Shown here: positions 62,755 to 64,000 of the stretch, one piece after another
Numbering within the stretch: position 1 is the first letter of the stretch
Layout of the letters: the number at the start of each line of letters is the position of its first letter
DNA from: a virus
Reading direction: 5' to 3' (one strand)
DNA: 64,000 bases
Virus record (IMG/VR): IMGVR_UViG_3300032268_001078
Span: 1 to 64,000 of that record
The notes under the pieces: generated by a model
What the model was told of the DNA's origin: nothing
Databases searched by the model: none
What the model saw: only the letters and a program-made list of their open reading frames with translations
Program-made: the position numbers and the translations under genes

Positions 62755-63041
62755 TTTACAATTCCTATAATATCTGTTTCTTTACAAATTACATAATCTT
62801 CATTGTCAAGTGAAATAATTTGGCTACCCATTCTTGGTACCAAAACTATGTCTCCTGATTTCAATTCAGAATCTTTTGACTCGCCTCTGTGGAAGTTATA
62901 TGTAGGACTTACATCAATAACCTCACATACCAAAGATTTTTCTTTTCCCAAGTCTGGAAGATAAATAGCTCCGGCCATTTGTTCTTCTTCCTCAACTTGT
63001 TTTAGGACCATATGTCCATTTACTGGTTTTAGTGTTTTCAT
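62751..63041 (-). CDS. groES: co-chaperonin GroES (96 aa)
   Basis: GHMVLKQVEEEEQMAGAIYL then PDLGKEKSLVCEVIDVS gives the mobile loop and barrel of GroES, and LKSGDIVLVPRMGSQIISLD the second half. Length is normal. The phage therefore carries its own complete chaperonin pair. Confidence 0.9.
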   Translation of the reverse strand: MKTLKPVNGHMVLKQVEEEEQMAGAIYLPDLGKEKSLVCEVIDVSPTYNFHRGESKDSELKSGDIVLVPRMGSQIISLDNEDYVICKETDIIGIVK

Positions 63042-63325
63042 ATATCGAATTTATTACTTAATTTTGTCATCATTTCATCATATTGTTTGATAAAATCAGC
63101 TATAGTAGTTGTTTTATTGTTATTTACTAATAATTTAACTATAGATTTTAAAGCATGGCTTAAACTATTATAATAGCCAATATTTTCATCATTACCATTT
63201 TCTTTAGGTTTAACTACTGTGTAGCTCATCCCATCAAAGTAAATTACATAAGGATTGATTGCTTCATCTTCAATTTTTGAACTTGATTCTTCTCGTGATT
63301 TTTTTCTCAAAACTTTATTTTCCAT
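63038..63325 (-). CDS. hypothetical protein (95 aa)
   Basis: Basic/acidic start (RKKSREESSSKIEDEAINPY), a strand pair (VIYFDGMSYTVVKP) and a helical end. ATGA overlap with GroES. Function unknown. Confidence 0.65.
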   Translation of the reverse strand: MENKVLRKKSREESSSKIEDEAINPYVIYFDGMSYTVVKPKENGNDENIGYYNSLSHALKSIVKLLVNNNKTTTIADFIKQYDEMMTKLSNKFDI

Positions 63326-63342
63326 GTTTATAATATAATAAT

Positions 63343-63555
63343 TTACTCAGGAAAAACCAAAGAAAGTTGACCATCGTCTATATGTTCAACGTCTTGAATT
63401 TCATTTACAAAATAGTAAAATCCTTGAGCTTGGAAGACTTTATCATAGTCTCCTTTATATTTAAACCATTTAACGTCAATTTCCTTGTGGTCGGCTATTT
63501 TGCGGCCTACTAGGTATAACTGATCTTGTACTTTGATTATTTCCTTTTGTAGCAT
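63343..63555 (-). CDS. hypothetical protein (70 aa), long overlap with the next gene upstream
   Basis: Begins MLQKEIIKVQDQLYLVGRKI and ends DDGQLSLVFPE; strand-rich and acidic. It shares 80 nt in a different frame with the end of the 63476-63895 gene. Earlier ATGs (63633) would lengthen the overlap further. Function unknown. Confidence 0.6.
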   Translation of the reverse strand: MLQKEIIKVQDQLYLVGRKIADHKEIDVKWFKYKGDYDKVFQAQGFYYFVNEIQDVEHIDDGQLSLVFPE

Positions 63556-63895
63556 AACTTGTTGATTTATTAGATATAACGGGTGTTGGGTTAAATGTTT
63601 TTGTAGGTTCAGGTTTAACAAATGGAGATTCACTCACATTAAATTTTCTTACTCCAGGAATTTCTGTAATTTCAGCAATAACCTTATCATGAACTTCTTG
63701 CGAAAATTTTCCACCATATGGATATGGATCTACTTTTACTACAGCAGCAATTCTATCTTTATCTAAGTGTCGAGTATTTAATGTAACAACACCAGCAATA
63801 CTTCTAATCTCGCTGTTTATTTCACCTTGGGTTTTTTCTGTATTACTTGTACTTAAAAACAGTGTGCCTTTTATACTATATGTAGTTCTAGCCAT
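63476..63895 (-). CDS. hypothetical protein (139 aa)
   Basis: Residues 1-85 look like an ACT/ferredoxin-like alpha/beta fold (YSIKGTLFLSTSNTEKTQGE ... IRSIAGVVTLNTRHLD). The Ser/Asn/Thr/Pro-rich tail is low complexity (TPVISNKSTSYATKGNNQS). An ATATTTAT element is 6 nt before the start. Function unknown. Confidence 0.65.
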   Translation of the reverse strand: MARTTYSIKGTLFLSTSNTEKTQGEINSEIRSIAGVVTLNTRHLDKDRIAAVVKVDPYPYGGKFSQEVHDKVIAEITEIPGVRKFNVSESPFVKPEPTKTFNPTPVISNKSTSYATKGNNQSTRSVIPSRPQNSRPQGN

Positions 63896-63900
63896 TTGTA

Positions 63901-63908
63901 ATAAATAT
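63901..63908 (-). promoter_or_regulatory. ATATTTAT element
   Basis: ATATTTATTACAA then ATG: 6 nt before the start at 63895. Confidence 0.5.
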
Positions 63909-63911
63909 ATA

Positions 63912-64000
63912 CTAATCAGCTAGTTTTACAACAAAATACACAGATGTTGTATTATCTTCAGTAAATTCTAATTTTAGTAAACCAGCTTCATTGATTTTTG
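63912..64000 (-). CDS. hypothetical protein, C-terminal part (continues beyond the window)
   Basis: Open frame from the window edge ending EFTEDNTTSVYFVVKLAD and TAG at 63912. The upstream part is outside the window. Confidence 0.6.
   Translation of the reverse strand, partial: KINEAGLLKLEFTEDNTTSVYFVVKLAD

Noticed and set aside
7119-63908. T4 late promoters (TATAAATA) reading toward the genes
   Set aside because: The recurrent element on the coding strand is ATATTTAT, so a TAAATA core would point away from the genes. It is therefore reported as a separate element of unknown factor.
1-64000. Bacterial chromosomal surface-polysaccharide locus or prophage integrated in a host
   Set aside because: No host housekeeping, integrase, transposase or attachment-site sequence is seen. 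Homing endonucleases, clamp loader, endolysin/holin and tRNA island fit a large lytic phage; a prophage cannot be fully excluded from this window alone.

Overview
The window looks like part of the genome of a large tailed bacteriophage infecting a member of the Bacteroidota. The phage signs are a lysis cassette (GH19 endolysin, holin), homing endonucleases, a T4-type clamp-loader subunit (gp44-like, with a probable gp62-like partner), phage-encoded GroEL/GroES, a tRNA island, and dense packing with start/stop overlaps. The Bacteroidota host is inferred from type IX secretion (T9SS)-like C-terminal sorting sequences, cohesin/dockerin-type and GEVED-like extracellular modules, the near absence of Shine-Dalgarno sites, and promoter-like elements containing TTTG. 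The DNA is very A+T rich and every supported gene lies on the minus strand, so transcription runs from high to low coordinates. No non-coding stretch longer than about 200 bases was found.

Layout, low to high coordinate. 0-2.4 kb: a tandem array of 16 tiny overlapping genes (36-59 aa), most ending in a Tyr-Leu-Asp-Leu type tail. 2.4-17.9 kb: regulatory and accessory genes, including an ECF-like sigma factor, a primary-type sigma factor, a MoxR AAA+ ATPase with a matching VWA protein, a second AAA+ ATPase, HNH and GIY-YIG homing endonucleases, a secreted T9SS-like protein and an SGNH hydrolase. 17.9-22.1 kb: two further micro-gene arrays and scattered relatives. 22-30 kb: metallophosphoesterase, a third sigma-like factor, HNH endonuclease, UV-damage endonuclease, ATP-dependent DNA ligase, glucosaminidase-like protein and small unknowns.

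30.1-45.7 kb is a continuous, tightly coupled 17-gene operon for glycan synthesis. It holds about ten glycosyltransferases or transferase-like proteins, a dTDP/CDP-glucose 4,6-dehydratase-like enzyme, a PLP-fold enzyme with His in place of the catalytic Lys (the hallmark of sugar 3-dehydrases), a split thiamine-diphosphate enzyme, and two short-chain dehydrogenases. Together these could make and transfer a deoxygenated, possibly two-carbon-branched, 6-deoxyhexose. 45.7-50.9 kb: ribbon-helix-helix regulator, RecB/Cas4-like nuclease, MazG-like protein, clamp-loader genes interrupted by two homing endonucleases, and a nucleotidyltransferase. 50.9-52.4 kb: a tRNA island (Met, Glu, a damaged Glu copy, Gln, two aberrant Leu-like, a second CAT tRNA, Thr) containing a roughly 195-nt structured RNA candidate. 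52.4-61.1 kb: lysis genes, then an envelope/extracellular module (CsgG-like lipoprotein, outer-membrane barrel-like protein, cohesin/dockerin/T9SS proteins, secreted zincin-like protein). 61.1-64 kb: GroEL, GroES and small unknowns.

Two recurrent intergenic elements divide the genes into units. One (GGGG-A/T-TTTT ... TTTTGTGTAATA) occurs about 14 times and only below 28 kb. The other (ATATTTATTA, usually 1-26 nt before a start codon and often just after a hairpin) occurs 16 times across the window. With three sigma-like factors encoded, the phage may run its own temporal transcription programme. All functional calls rest on reading the translated sequences; no database search was possible.
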